64,000 nt of DNA from Poseidonocella sp. HB161398 (GTDB taxonomy: Bacteria; Pseudomonadota; Alphaproteobacteria; Rhodobacterales; Rhodobacteraceae), in contig NZ_VATA01000026.1 of NCBI RefSeq assembly GCF_005870025.1, positions 26,589 to 90,588 on the forward strand, given 5' to 3'. The translations under genes and the position numbers were made by a program. Position 1 is the stretch's first letter, and each line of letters begins with the position of its first letter. Under the pieces are notes generated by a model, which made no database searches, was not told where the DNA came from, and saw only the letters and a list, made by a program, of their open reading frames with translations. Shown here piece by piece: positions 46,240-54,475 of the stretch.

Positions 46240-47986
46240 GGATCCACTGCTGGATGCGCTCGTTGATCGCTTCGCGCTTCGCCTCGTCGAACCCCGCCAG
46301 CGCCGCGTTGAACTGCTCCAGCGAATAGGCATGGCCCTGGAAGGCGGCGAGCCCGTACCAGAAGGCCGCCTCCTCCATGTCCGTCTCGCGGCCCTGGCCC
46401 CGGCGGTACATGTCGCCGAGATTGGTATAGGCCGAGCGCCGCCGCAGCTGGGCGGCCCGGCGGAACAGGTCATAGGCATGGGCATAGTCGGTCTCGACCC
46501 CTTGCCCCTTGAGATAGGCCGTGCCGAGATTGACCATCGCCGAGGCATCGCCCAACTGCGCGCCCTCCTCGAAATTCTCGTTCGCCCTGGCCGGATCCGC
46601 AGGGACGCCCAGACCGTCGCGGTAGAGGATGCCGAGCCGGTCGAAGGCCGAAGGGTAGTCCTGCGCCGCCGAGCGCTCCAGCCAGAGCCGCGCCCGCTCC
46701 AGATCGGGCGGCATCGTGTCCGTGCCCGTCAGGTAGATCACCCCGGCATTGTAGGCATCCTCGGGATGGCCGCGCTCGGCCGCCTTCAGGAACCATTCCA
46801 GCGCGGTGTCCATGTTGCGCTCGACGCCGCTGCCCTGCTTGTAGTGGTTGCCGATATTGTGGAAAGCGCCGGTATAGCCGGTCTCGGCCGCGCGATGGTT
46901 CAGCGCCAGCGCCTCCTCGTACTGCCCGGCCTTCAGGAGCGCCCGCGCCAGCAGCGTCATCAGCCGCGCATTCTCCGGATCCCGGTTCAGCGAGGCGCGG
47001 CAGGCGGGGATCGCGATCGCCGGGCGCAGGAGCGCGTAGTCGATGCCCGGCGTCACCCGGTCGGGATCCGAGGGGTGGCCCGCGGCGATGTCGCATTCGG
47101 TCGGCCGCAGCGCCTCGGGCGTCTCAGCCTCCGGCAGCAGGAAGATGTCGCGCGTCAGCGAGGAGTTCTCCCACGGGATCTGCGCATGCCCGGTCGCGCC
47201 GATCACCAGCGAGCGGGTCAGCTTGAAGACCGACTCGATGCCGAGCCCGGGCCGCGCAAGCGCCTGCGACAGCGCCCAGGCATAGGGGCTGTGCTCGCCC
47301 GGCCTGCCGTCGCTCGAGACCTCGCCCGGCGCGGTGGAATAGGCGACGAGATTGCCGGTGAAGCGGATCCGGGTCGGCGCGAGGCCGCGGATCTCGGTCT
47401 GCCCGCCAAAGGTGCGGTTGGCGGCCTTGGCGAAGGGATTGTTGCGGCAGGCGTCGAAGATGAAGATATTGGCCAGGCTGTCGCGCTCGGCCAGCAGTGT
47501 CAGCAGGTTCGAGGCGGAGAGCGAGATCAGCCGCAGATCCGAGAGCTCCTCGGGATCGGCATCGACCGGGATGAAGTAGTTCTCGCCCTGCCACTGCACC
47601 CCGTGCCCGGCGAAGAAGACCAGCACGATGCCGCCCTTGGGCAGGCCGCGGGCAAAGCCCAGCAGCGCCTGCGAAAGCTCGATCTGCGTCGCGTTCTCGA
47701 CCCGGGTCACGACGAAGCCCAGCCCTTCGAGCGTGTCGCCGATCAGCGCCGCATCGCCCGCCGCATTGGCCAGGTCGCGGGTGTCGCCCTGGTAGTCCTG
47801 GTTGCCGATCACCAGCGCATGGCGCGGCACGTCGCCGGCCAGCACCTCGATCTCCTGCGCCGCCGCCCGGAACCCGCCCGGCGCGGGCAGAGCCGCCACC
47901 AGGACGGCGCAGGCCAGCCGGAACAGCAGGGAGGCCAGCCGCCGCGCGGGCCGGATCCGGGTCGCCCTGGCAATGGATAGGTTCAT
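46223..47986 (-). CDS. Exported caspase-like (C14) protease with Sel1 repeats
   Basis: 587-aa protein. Signal peptide about residues 1-44 (LACAVLVAALPAPGGFRAAAQ). Caspase-family domain about 52-290 with the dyad His128 in FFAGHGVQWQGENYF and Cys180 in IFDACRNNPF. The second half (about 380-575) holds Sel1/TPR-like repeats (IGNHYKQGSGVERNMDTALE and similar). Such caspase-Sel1 proteins are known but their roles are poorly defined. Start 47986 overlaps the upstream 176-aa ORF stop as ATGA, and the 3' end overlaps the lyase-like gene. Its place after a radical SAM enzyme and a small peptide gene is unusual. Confidence 0.82.
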   Translation of the reverse strand: MNLSIARATRIRPARRLASLLFRLACAVLVAALPAPGGFRAAAQEIEVLAGDVPRHALVIGNQDYQGDTRDLANAAGDAALIGDTLEGLGFVVTRVENATQIELSQALLGFARGLPKGGIVLVFFAGHGVQWQGENYFIPVDADPEELSDLRLISLSASNLLTLLAERDSLANIFIFDACRNNPFAKAANRTFGGQTEIRGLAPTRIRFTGNLVAYSTAPGEVSSDGRPGEHSPYAWALSQALARPGLGIESVFKLTRSLVIGATGHAQIPWENSSLTRDIFLLPEAETPEALRPTECDIAAGHPSDPDRVTPGIDYALLRPAIAIPACRASLNRDPENARLMTLLARALLKAGQYEEALALNHRAAETGYTGAFHNIGNHYKQGSGVERNMDTALEWFLKAAERGHPEDAYNAGVIYLTGTDTMPPDLERARLWLERSAAQDYPSAFDRLGILYRDGLGVPADPARANENFEEGAQLGDASAMVNLGTAYLKGQGVETDYAHAYDLFRRAAQLRRRSAYTNLGDMYRRGQGRETDMEEAAFWYGLAAFQGHAYSLEQFNAALAGFDEAKREAINERIQQWIHADFG

Positions 47987-48513
47987 CGATGGCCTCCTGA
48001 TCCCTGCTTCGGCCCCCGCCCGCCCTGTCCTCCGGCGGCCCGCGCGACGGCATCCCGCGATCGCGCCGCCCGGCCCGAGAGTAGCATGGACAGCGGCAGG
48101 GACCGCGCGGGATCTGGCCCGGATCCGCGCCGCGCCACGGGGACCGGTCCAACAAGATCCCACAGCCCCGCGAGTCCTGTCCCGCCCGTCCCGGCGCGGA
48201 TGTCATGCGCCGCGGCGGCCCCGTCCGGGATCCTGGGCAACCGCCGATGCGACCCGGACCTGTCCCGCAACCGGGCCTCTGCACGTGCCCGGCCGCCTCC
48301 GCCCGCCTTCGGCCTCTCTTCGAGCCACCCGCGCAGATCTTCCGGCGTCCCGGCCAGCTGGACAGCTTGCAGGCGCGTCGCGGCAAAGCGCGCATCCGCG
48401 GCCGGCCCGGCCCCGCGGCCAGGGACAATCGCCTCCGGATGCTGATCGCCATCGCCGCCCGCCCCAGCCCGCGGAACCGCTTGCACGCGCAAGGCCGGGC
48501 GCGCCCCGCTCAT
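47983..48513 (-). CDS. Hypothetical 176-aa protein linking radical SAM and caspase genes
   Basis: No family recognised. The start codon overlaps the radical SAM stop as ATGA (48513-48510) and its stop overlaps the caspase start as ATGA (47986-47983). Such junctions at both ends are unlikely by chance and are the main evidence. The first half looks protein-like (RFAATRLQAVQLAGTPEDLRG); the second half is Gly/Arg-rich and less convincing. The alternative is a 523-bp non-coding gap with fortuitous frame. Confidence 0.45.
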   Translation of the reverse strand: MSGARPALRVQAVPRAGAGGDGDQHPEAIVPGRGAGPAADARFAATRLQAVQLAGTPEDLRGWLEERPKAGGGGRARAEARLRDRSGSHRRLPRIPDGAAAAHDIRAGTGGTGLAGLWDLVGPVPVARRGSGPDPARSLPLSMLLSGRAARSRDAVARAAGGQGGRGPKQGSGGHR

Positions 48514-49469
48514 GACGCCCGCCGCTTGCTGATGAGGATGTCGGCGACGCAGGCGCAGCTGTCGCGGCTGCAGCGGATCGAGGCGATCGGCAGCGTCAGC
48601 GGCCCGCCCATCCGGCCGATCACCCCGCCGGTGCCGCAGACCGCACGCAGGATCTCGCCCGAGGCCTTCACCCGCAGCGATTCCACCCCCGCCTCGCAGC
48701 GCCAGCCCTTCCAGCGGTTCTGCCCCGCGACCAAGAGGTCATTGGCGCGCCAGCGCTCCGCCGTGCCGTCCTCGGCGACAAGCTCCATGACGCTGCGCGG
48801 CAGCGTGGCGCGCGGGTCGGGCGCCCGCGACACCCGCTCGGAGAGCTGCGCGAGCTGCGCCGGGGAATAGTCGTAGAGCGCCGTGCCGAAGCCCTTGCGC
48901 AGGGGCTTCAGCGTGATCGAGGCGCCCGGCGCCGCTTCGGCGATCTCTCCGGCGCGCGCGCGGATCGCGTCGAAGCGCGCGGGATGCATGGTGACATTGA
49001 CATGCAGGGGCAGCCTGTCCGAGAGCAGCCGGCAGACCTCGAGAAAGGCCGCGTGATCGGCGAATTCATCGTGGTAGGTCAGGATCGCGCTGTCGAGCAG
49101 GCCCGCCGCCTTCTTCCAGAAGCGCAAGGTGCGCGAGCCGTTGCTGACGACGCTCTGGAGGAAGCCGCGGGCGCGGGATTCGGCCATGATCTCGGAGAAG
49201 CCCGGATAGCTCGTCGGCTCGCCGCCGGTGAATTGCAGCCAGACCGAGCGGCCGAGCCCCTCGGCGTAATGCGCGGCCAGCCGGTCCATCAGCGCGATCA
49301 CGTCCTCGCGCCGCTGCCAGGGGACGGAGCCGTCATGCAGCGCCGCCGGGCAGTAGCTGCAGGCATGGTTGCAGGCATTGCCGAGCATCCAGTCGACCAG
49401 CACGACACCGGCATGGGCAGGCTCGGCATGGCGCAGGGCGGCGGCCGGCCGGGGGGTCTGGCGCATCAT
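48510..49469 (-). CDS. Radical SAM enzyme with a C-terminal Cys-rich (twitch/SPASM-like) region
   Basis: 319-aa enzyme. The [4Fe-4S]-SAM motif is Cys33-X3-Cys37-X2-Cys40 (CNHACSYC), followed by QFTGGEPTSYP (GGE-type SAM-binding motif). The last 70 residues hold further cysteines: CEAGVESLRVKASGE, AVCGTGG and CSRDSCACV, enough for one auxiliary cluster. Start at 49469 has GAGGAG 6 bases upstream; a GTG at 49490 would bury this site. Starts 25 bp after a 60-aa peptide gene, the usual layout for peptide-modifying radical SAM enzymes, though a sugar or protein substrate is also possible. Confidence 0.83.
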   Translation of the reverse strand: MMRQTPRPAAALRHAEPAHAGVVLVDWMLGNACNHACSYCPAALHDGSVPWQRREDVIALMDRLAAHYAEGLGRSVWLQFTGGEPTSYPGFSEIMAESRARGFLQSVVSNGSRTLRFWKKAAGLLDSAILTYHDEFADHAAFLEVCRLLSDRLPLHVNVTMHPARFDAIRARAGEIAEAAPGASITLKPLRKGFGTALYDYSPAQLAQLSERVSRAPDPRATLPRSVMELVAEDGTAERWRANDLLVAGQNRWKGWRCEAGVESLRVKASGEILRAVCGTGGVIGRMGGPLTLPIASIRCSRDSCACVADILISKRRAS

Positions 49470-49494
49470 CGGCAGCTCCTCGCGCGGCACCGCG

Positions 49495-49677
49495 TCAGTA
49501 CATGGTCGCGGCGCCCGCGGACGGGGCTTCGGACCCGCATAGGTTGAATATCGAGCGGTCCTCGTCCGAGACGCCGCGCACGGTCGGGCATTCGTCCTGG
49601 ACCGTGCAGCTTGCCGCGATGCCCGAGGCCGAGAGCAGCCCCGCGAGGGTCAGCAGCCTGCGCCGGAGCCGGCTCAT
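49495..49677 (-). CDS. Small Cys-containing peptide, possible radical SAM substrate
   Basis: 60-aa protein: basic/hydrophobic N-terminal segment resembling a signal peptide or short lipoprotein leader (MSRLRRRLLTLAGLLSASGI then AASC), then a 37-residue polar part with three Cys (SC, EC, NLC) ending GAATMY. Its start overlaps the stop of the upstream 154-aa gene by 4 bp and it precedes the radical SAM gene by 25 bp. It could be a modified-peptide precursor or simply a small exported protein. Confidence 0.6.
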   Translation of the reverse strand: MSRLRRRLLTLAGLLSASGIAASCTVQDECPTVRGVSDEDRSIFNLCGSEAPSAGAATMY

Positions 49678-50138
49678 GGCAGCTCCGCCGCCTGCGGGCG
49701 GTCCTCCAGCAGGCTGCGCGCCCGCTCCAGATAGGCGGGCCAGTCGATCCCGTAGGCCAGCTGCCAGCGGGGCTGCCATTTCGCCAGCAGGATCTTGCGA
49801 CGCCGTGCCAGATAGGACAGCCAGGGCCCCCGGACGGGGCTTGCGGCAATGTCCTCGAAAGAGGGGAAAAGCTCGGCCGTCAGCCCGCGGTCGTGGAACG
49901 GCCTGAGGTCGCTGTCGGTGGTGACGAAGACCATGCGGCGGAAGCGCCGGAAGGGCCGGGCCGAGGCGTCGAGGAACCGGTCGAGCCCGGCGCGGTCGCG
50001 CTCGAGCAGCAAGACCAGCGCGGTGCCCTGTCCGGTGGTGCCGGGAAACTGGAAGAGCGACGGTCCCGCGGGCGGCGGCACCGCGCCTGCCGCCGGTGCG
50101 AATATCCTGGAAAACAATGACGGCAGAGACTGTTGCAT
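49674..50138 (-). CDS. Hypothetical 154-aa protein, first gene of the radical SAM operon
   Basis: No family recognised. Pro-rich N-terminus, then an alpha/beta-looking core (TALVLLLERDRAG, RRMVFVTTDSDLRPFHDRG, AELFPSFEDIA) and aromatic C-terminus (RWQLAYGIDWPAYLERARSLL). The VTTDSD stretch recalls glycosyltransferase-like Rossmann folds but is too short to assign. Divergent from the two-domain glycosyltransferase gene across 53 bp and coupled downstream to the small peptide gene. Confidence 0.65.
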   Translation of the reverse strand: MQQSLPSLFSRIFAPAAGAVPPPAGPSLFQFPGTTGQGTALVLLLERDRAGLDRFLDASARPFRRFRRMVFVTTDSDLRPFHDRGLTAELFPSFEDIAASPVRGPWLSYLARRRKILLAKWQPRWQLAYGIDWPAYLERARSLLEDRPQAAELP

Positions 50139-50191
50139 GAGAGCCCCGGAATGCGCGAGTATCGCATAGGTTGTAACACAATTTTAACGAA
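50139..50191. promoter_or_regulatory. Short shared divergent promoter region
   Basis: Only 53 bp separate the two divergent start codons, and the region includes the AT-rich stretch TTGTAACACAATTTTAAC, conspicuous against the GC-rich surroundings. Both operons must be driven from here or from within the opposing gene, so their expression is likely linked. No convincing sigma-70 hexamers could be fixed. Confidence 0.5.
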
Positions 50192-52393
50192 ATGGGTATG
50201 GCAGAGTTCTTCGATGTCGTCTTCGTCGCCGATCCGCGCTTCTCCGGCGGGACCTCGACGGCATTGGCCGCCGAGATCCGGGCGGCGCGGCAGGCAGGGC
50301 TTTCGGCAGGGCTCCTGCCGGTCATGGGGCCGGTCCTGCGCAAGGCCTGGCCGGTCCATCCCGCCATCGCCGCGGCCATCGCCGACGGGGACGTCGCCGT
50401 CATCGCCCGCGGCCGGACCGTCCGGACGACCTTCGCGATCCTCCACCATCCCGGGCTCTTCACCCTGCCGCCCGCTGCGCCGCTGGGGCTCTTGGCCGAG
50501 ACCGCGGTCCTGGTGCTGCACCATCCGCCCCGGGACGGCGCGGGGGCCGGGCAATACGACCTGGCGGCGGTTCTGGGCAATATCCGCGCGGCGCTCGGTC
50601 TCGATCCCGTGGTCGCGCCGGTCGGGCCGCTCGTGCGCCGCCAGCTCGACGCCATGGGCGGCACCGGCATGGCTCTGCTGGCGGAGGACTGGACGAACCT
50701 GATCGATGTCGCCGACTGGCCCGACCGCGCCGGCCGACCGGTCGGCAGCCCGGTCCGCATCGGCCGCCATTCCCGCCCGCTGCCGCAGAAATGGCCCGCC
50801 ACCCGCGCCCTCGCCCTGGCCGCCTATCCCGACCGGGAGGGGATCGAGGTCTCCATGCTCGGCGCCGATCCCGAGCGGCTCGGCCGCGTCTACGGCACGC
50901 TGCCCGGGCACTGGCGCCTCCTGCCCTTCGGCACCATGGAGGTGGCCGAGTACCTCGACGGGCTCGATCTCTACGTCTATTTCCACGCCCCCGAATGGGT
51001 CGAGGCCTTCGGCCGGTCGATCCTCGAGGCCGCGGCCTGCGGGCTGGTGATCCTGCTGCCGGCCCATTTCGAGCCGGTCTTCGGCCCCGCGGCGATCTAC
51101 TGCAAGGAGGAGGAGGTCGCCGATCTGGTCGCGGAATTCGCCGCCGACCCGAAGCGCCACGCGCTGCAATCCGCGCGGGCCCGCGCGCATGTCGCCCGGA
51201 ATTTCGGCCTGGACCAGTTCCGCGCCCGGCTGGCGCGGCTGCGCCCGGACTGGGCCGCGCTGAAGGGGGCCCGGCCGCAGAACACGCCGCGGCCCGGACG
51301 CAAGACCCGGCAGGTGGCGCTGCTGATGACCTCGAACGGGGTCGGGCTCGGCCATCTGACGCGGATGCTCGCCCTGGCCGACGAGATGCCGCCCGAGCTG
51401 GAGCCGGTCTTCTTCACCCTCTCCCAGGCCGCGGATCTGGCGCGGCAGGCGGGCTATGCGGTCGAGTTCCGGCCCTTCCACCGCGCCACCGGCGCCGATA
51501 TCGCCGCCTGGAACCGGGCGCTGGCCGAGGAGCTGTCGGATGCCATCGCCTTCCACGGCCCGGCGATCCTCGTCTTCGACGGCAACACGCCCTACCAGGG
51601 GCTCTGCGACGCGCTGGCCGCCGCGCCGGATCTGGTCTCGGTCTGGATGCGCCGCGCCTTCTGGACCGCGGGCCATGCCCGGGCGCTGGAGCGGACCGGC
51701 AGCTTCGACGCGGTGATCGAGCCTGCGGATCTGGCGGAAATCCTCGACCATGGCCCGACCGTCGCGCGGCGGGACGATGTCCATCGCGTGCCGCCGGTCC
51801 TGCGCGGCGATCCCGGCGCCCTGCATGCGCGCGGGCCCGCGCGGCGGATCCTCGGCCTGCCCGCGGAGGGGACGCTGGCGCTGGTCTCGCTCGGCGGGCA
51901 GGCGAATTACGACCTCTCGCCGGTGCTGGCCGAGCTGCGCGCCTGGGCGGACGGCCGGCCTGACGTCACGCTGGTGCATCTGGTCCCCTGGATCGGCGCC
52001 CGTCCAGAGGCGCGGCCGGGCGAGATCCTGCTGGAGCGCTACCCGGTCTTCCCGCTGATGCGCGCCTTCGACTTCCAGATCTCGACCTGCGGCTACAATG
52101 CCTTCCACGAGGCGATGCTGGGCGCCATCCCGACGGTCTTCGTGCCGAACGAGGCCGCGGAGATGGACCTGCAGATCGAGCGCGCGCGGTTCGGCGCGCT
52201 GGCCGGGGCCAGCCTGACGCTGCGCCGGGCGCAGCCGCTTGCCGCCGCGCGGGTGCTGGACAGGATCGCCGATCCGCAGGTGCGGCTGCTGATGCAGGAG
52301 GCCGCGCGCCGCCTGCCACGCGAGACCGGCGCCGCCGCGGCCGCGCGCTTCGTCTGCGACTATGCGCAGCTGCGCAAGACGGCGCCGCGCTGA
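50192..52393 (+). CDS. Two-domain glycosyltransferase (GT4-like plus MurG/GT28-like)
   Basis: 733-aa cytoplasmic protein. Residues about 1-350 resemble a GT-B retaining transferase with the nucleotide-sugar motif EAFGRSILEAAACGL (E-X7-E type). After a basic linker (about 355-370) a second GT-B unit starts at VALLMTSNGVGLGHLTRML, with STCGYNAFHEAMLGAIPTVF near the C-terminus, as in MurG/GT28-like enzymes. The fusion suggests sequential addition of two sugars. Divergent from the radical SAM operon that ends in a lyase-like gene, pointing to a glycan or glycopeptide. ATG 50192 or 50198 possible. Confidence 0.75.
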   Translation: MGMAEFFDVVFVADPRFSGGTSTALAAEIRAARQAGLSAGLLPVMGPVLRKAWPVHPAIAAAIADGDVAVIARGRTVRTTFAILHHPGLFTLPPAAPLGLLAETAVLVLHHPPRDGAGAGQYDLAAVLGNIRAALGLDPVVAPVGPLVRRQLDAMGGTGMALLAEDWTNLIDVADWPDRAGRPVGSPVRIGRHSRPLPQKWPATRALALAAYPDREGIEVSMLGADPERLGRVYGTLPGHWRLLPFGTMEVAEYLDGLDLYVYFHAPEWVEAFGRSILEAAACGLVILLPAHFEPVFGPAAIYCKEEEVADLVAEFAADPKRHALQSARARAHVARNFGLDQFRARLARLRPDWAALKGARPQNTPRPGRKTRQVALLMTSNGVGLGHLTRMLALADEMPPELEPVFFTLSQAADLARQAGYAVEFRPFHRATGADIAAWNRALAEELSDAIAFHGPAILVFDGNTPYQGLCDALAAAPDLVSVWMRRAFWTAGHARALERTGSFDAVIEPADLAEILDHGPTVARRDDVHRVPPVLRGDPGALHARGPARRILGLPAEGTLALVSLGGQANYDLSPVLAELRAWADGRPDVTLVHLVPWIGARPEARPGEILLERYPVFPLMRAFDFQISTCGYNAFHEAMLGAIPTVFVPNEAAEMDLQIERARFGALAGASLTLRRAQPLAAARVLDRIADPQVRLLMQEAARRLPRETGAAAAARFVCDYAQLRKTAPR

Positions 52394-52459
52394 ATGGCGG
52401 CGCGGCTTCCAAAACCGCCGGATTTCCGGCATGATGGCCGAAAGAGCGAGGGCTTCGCG

Positions 52460-53257
52460 ATGCCGCTTCGGGTCTTTTTCCTCCTGCTTTGCGCCCTTCT
52501 GGCCATGCCGCCGGACGCCTCCGCCCAGGAGCCGCCGAAGGACCGCTGCCGCCTGACGGAAACCGGCGGCTTCGAATGCGACCCGGAAGACCGCGAAAAG
52601 CTCGGACCGGACGCGCAGGACCGCGATTTCTTCTCCGGCGCCCAGCCGGGCGGCGCGCTGCGCCCGGCACGGCTCTTTGCCGGGCCCGGCATGTATCCGC
52701 CGGAGAACTACCGCGGCTACGGCATCCTCGCCTTCCCGAGCCGCGCCACCTCCTATGACCGCGAGCGCCACGAGATGATCTGCGCCGCCTATATCGCCTC
52801 GCTGCCCGAAAGCTCGACGCTGGAGACCCCGACGGAGGACCAGTTCGTGACCATCTGGCCGGTGAAGAGCGATGCAGAGGCCCGCGCCGTCACCAGCCTG
52901 CCGCTGGACGAGGCCTGCCCGGCGGCAATCGACGCCTATAGCCAGGAGGCCGCGCTGCGCGCGATCGCGGCGGCCACGGAGGCAGGGTTCCGCGATGACG
53001 GGCTCGGCCCGTACCTTCTGGCCTGGTCGCCGCCCTCGGGGATCGGCCGGAGCGATGTCTTCGTGCTGGCGCTCGATCTGTCGAATGTGCGCAGCTACCA
53101 GCAGGCGCTGGCGCTGATGACCGAGTGGAACCGCGATATCGAGACGGATTTCGACATCCTCGCCAACGGCTTCACGCTGGAGCGGCTGCGGGTCAAGATC
53201 CGCCGCTGGGCGGATAGCTACGGCGACGGTTTCCTCAAGCTGCTGGAGGCGGGCTGA
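52460..53257 (+). CDS. Exported hypothetical protein
   Basis: 265-aa protein with a clear signal peptide (MPLRVFFLLLCALLAMPPDASAQ). The mature part has four Cys (CRLTETGGFEC, MICAAY, EACPAAI) compatible with disulfides. No family recognised. ATG 52460 begins directly at the signal peptide. Follows the glycosyltransferase gene by 66 bp and overlaps the next small gene by one base (TGATG), so these three may be co-transcribed. Confidence 0.7.
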   Translation: MPLRVFFLLLCALLAMPPDASAQEPPKDRCRLTETGGFECDPEDREKLGPDAQDRDFFSGAQPGGALRPARLFAGPGMYPPENYRGYGILAFPSRATSYDRERHEMICAAYIASLPESSTLETPTEDQFVTIWPVKSDAEARAVTSLPLDEACPAAIDAYSQEAALRAIAAATEAGFRDDGLGPYLLAWSPPSGIGRSDVFVLALDLSNVRSYQQALALMTEWNRDIETDFDILANGFTLERLRVKIRRWADSYGDGFLKLLEAG

Positions 53258-53439
53258 TGGGACTGATGCTGAAGCTCGGGCTGGGCGGCGTTCTGGGGCT
53301 GCTGCTGGGGCTCGTCCTGGTGGCCTGGGTGCGCCCGGCCACCGATGGCGGGATGGCGATCCTCGTGCTCATTCCGGTCGCGGTCTGCTCCGCGCTCGGC
53401 CCCGCGGTCGCGGCCCTCTTCCAGCGCAAAGGCGAATAG
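53257..53439 (+). CDS. Small two-segment membrane protein
   Basis: 60-aa protein with two hydrophobic segments (about 4-26 and 31-53) separated by a short loop (RPATDGG). The start shares a base with the preceding stop codon, supporting translation. Function unknown. Confidence 0.6.
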   Translation: MGLMLKLGLGGVLGLLLGLVLVAWVRPATDGGMAILVLIPVAVCSALGPAVAALFQRKGE

Positions 53440-53474
53440 GCCCCCCGGAAGGGGCCGTCGCGCGACGGGCGGCG

Positions 53475-53500
53475 CCTGCCGGACGGGGGCGCCCGGCAGG
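53475..53500. terminator. Hairpin between convergent genes
   Basis: CCTGCCGG (53475-53482) and CCGGCAGG (53493-53500) form a perfect 8-bp stem with a 10-nt loop in the 72-bp gap between the small membrane protein gene and the convergent acidic/basic protein gene. Confidence 0.55.
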
Positions 53501-53511
53501 GCTCCTGCCCG

Positions 53512-54183
53512 TCAGCGGTAGGGGACGTTGTGGCAGCGGCAGACCCGGCGCATCCGCGGGCGCGGCACCGGATAGGGGCGCGGATAGCCGGGACGATGGG
53601 CATAGCGCCGGGCCAGGGCGCGGCGCCGGGCGATGGCGGCATTGCGGCGGTAGATCGCCTGGCGGCGGCGGCGGTCGCGCAGGATGTTCGCGGTATGGTG
53701 CGCCGCCGAGCGCAGCGCGCTGGTCGGCGTCACCGGCCGGCCGCGGGAATAGCGCCGGAGCTGGCTTGCCGCGGTCCGCCGCATGATCGTCGGCACGGCC
53801 CGCATGGCGCTGCGCGCGGCGGGCGAGCGGCCGATCCGCCGCACGATCGCGCGGCCGGCCCGCAGGAGCTGCGGCGCGGCCCGTGCCGCGGCGGGAAGCG
53901 CGCGGGAGGCCAGCGACGCGAGCGCGCCGATGAAGGCATCCTCGTCCTCCTCGCTTTCCAGCCCCTTGGCCGCCAGGGCCCCGAGCTTCTCCATCGCCTC
54001 GACATCCATGGGATCGAAATACTCCAGGTCGGATTCGAGATCGTCTTCCTCGAAGTAGTCGTCCTCGGCGAAGTCGTCCTCCTCGCCGAAGGCATCTCCG
54101 AAATCGGCGAAATCGTCGTCTTCCATGTCGAAGTCGTCCTCCTCGCCGAAGAGCTCAAAATCGTCTTCGAGTCCGTCGTACAT
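53512..54183 (-). CDS. Split-charge protein A: acidic N-terminus, Arg-rich C-terminus
   Basis: 223-aa protein of unknown function. Residues 1-80 are extremely acidic with interspersed Phe/Tyr/Gly (FELFGEEDDFDMEDDDF). A hydrophobic/amphipathic Ala/Leu-rich middle follows (about 82-115, FIGALASLASRALPAAARAA), and the last 110 residues are Arg-rich with a Pro-Tyr-Arg tail and two Cys close to the C-terminus (CRCHNVPYR). Divergent from split-charge protein B, with the same plan. GAGGTG precedes the ATG. Possible roles: a masked membrane-active or nucleic-acid-binding protein; both are inference. Confidence 0.7.
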   Translation of the reverse strand: MYDGLEDDFELFGEEDDFDMEDDDFADFGDAFGEEDDFAEDDYFEEDDLESDLEYFDPMDVEAMEKLGALAAKGLESEEDEDAFIGALASLASRALPAAARAAPQLLRAGRAIVRRIGRSPAARSAMRAVPTIMRRTAASQLRRYSRGRPVTPTSALRSAAHHTANILRDRRRRQAIYRRNAAIARRRALARRYAHRPGYPRPYPVPRPRMRRVCRCHNVPYR

Positions 54184-54475
54184 CTTGGCACCTCGCCTGT
54201 AGCTGTTCCTGGCATGAAGCGAGAGCTCGGGAGCGTCCCTGACACGGCCTTGCGCTTTCGCCGGTCCAGTATCGCGCCGCCCCGCGGCCCGGCAAAGTCG
54301 CCCGAATGAGGGAATGCGAACAGGGCACGGCCGGGCGCGGCGGGGCCGGTCCAGTCCCCCATCCGGGCTACAGCATTTGCGCGGCTGTCCCTAGGGAAGG
54401 CGAATTGCTCTCATGGACGGGCAACTGACGCCGCGTCGGCACCGCCGGACGATGGCTTCTCCAGGGAGAACACTC

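Noticed and set aside
49880..52771. 963-aa minus-strand frame opposite the glycosyltransferase gene
   Set aside because: Shadow frame rich in Arg/Gly/Gln with no motifs; the plus strand has clear GT motifs.
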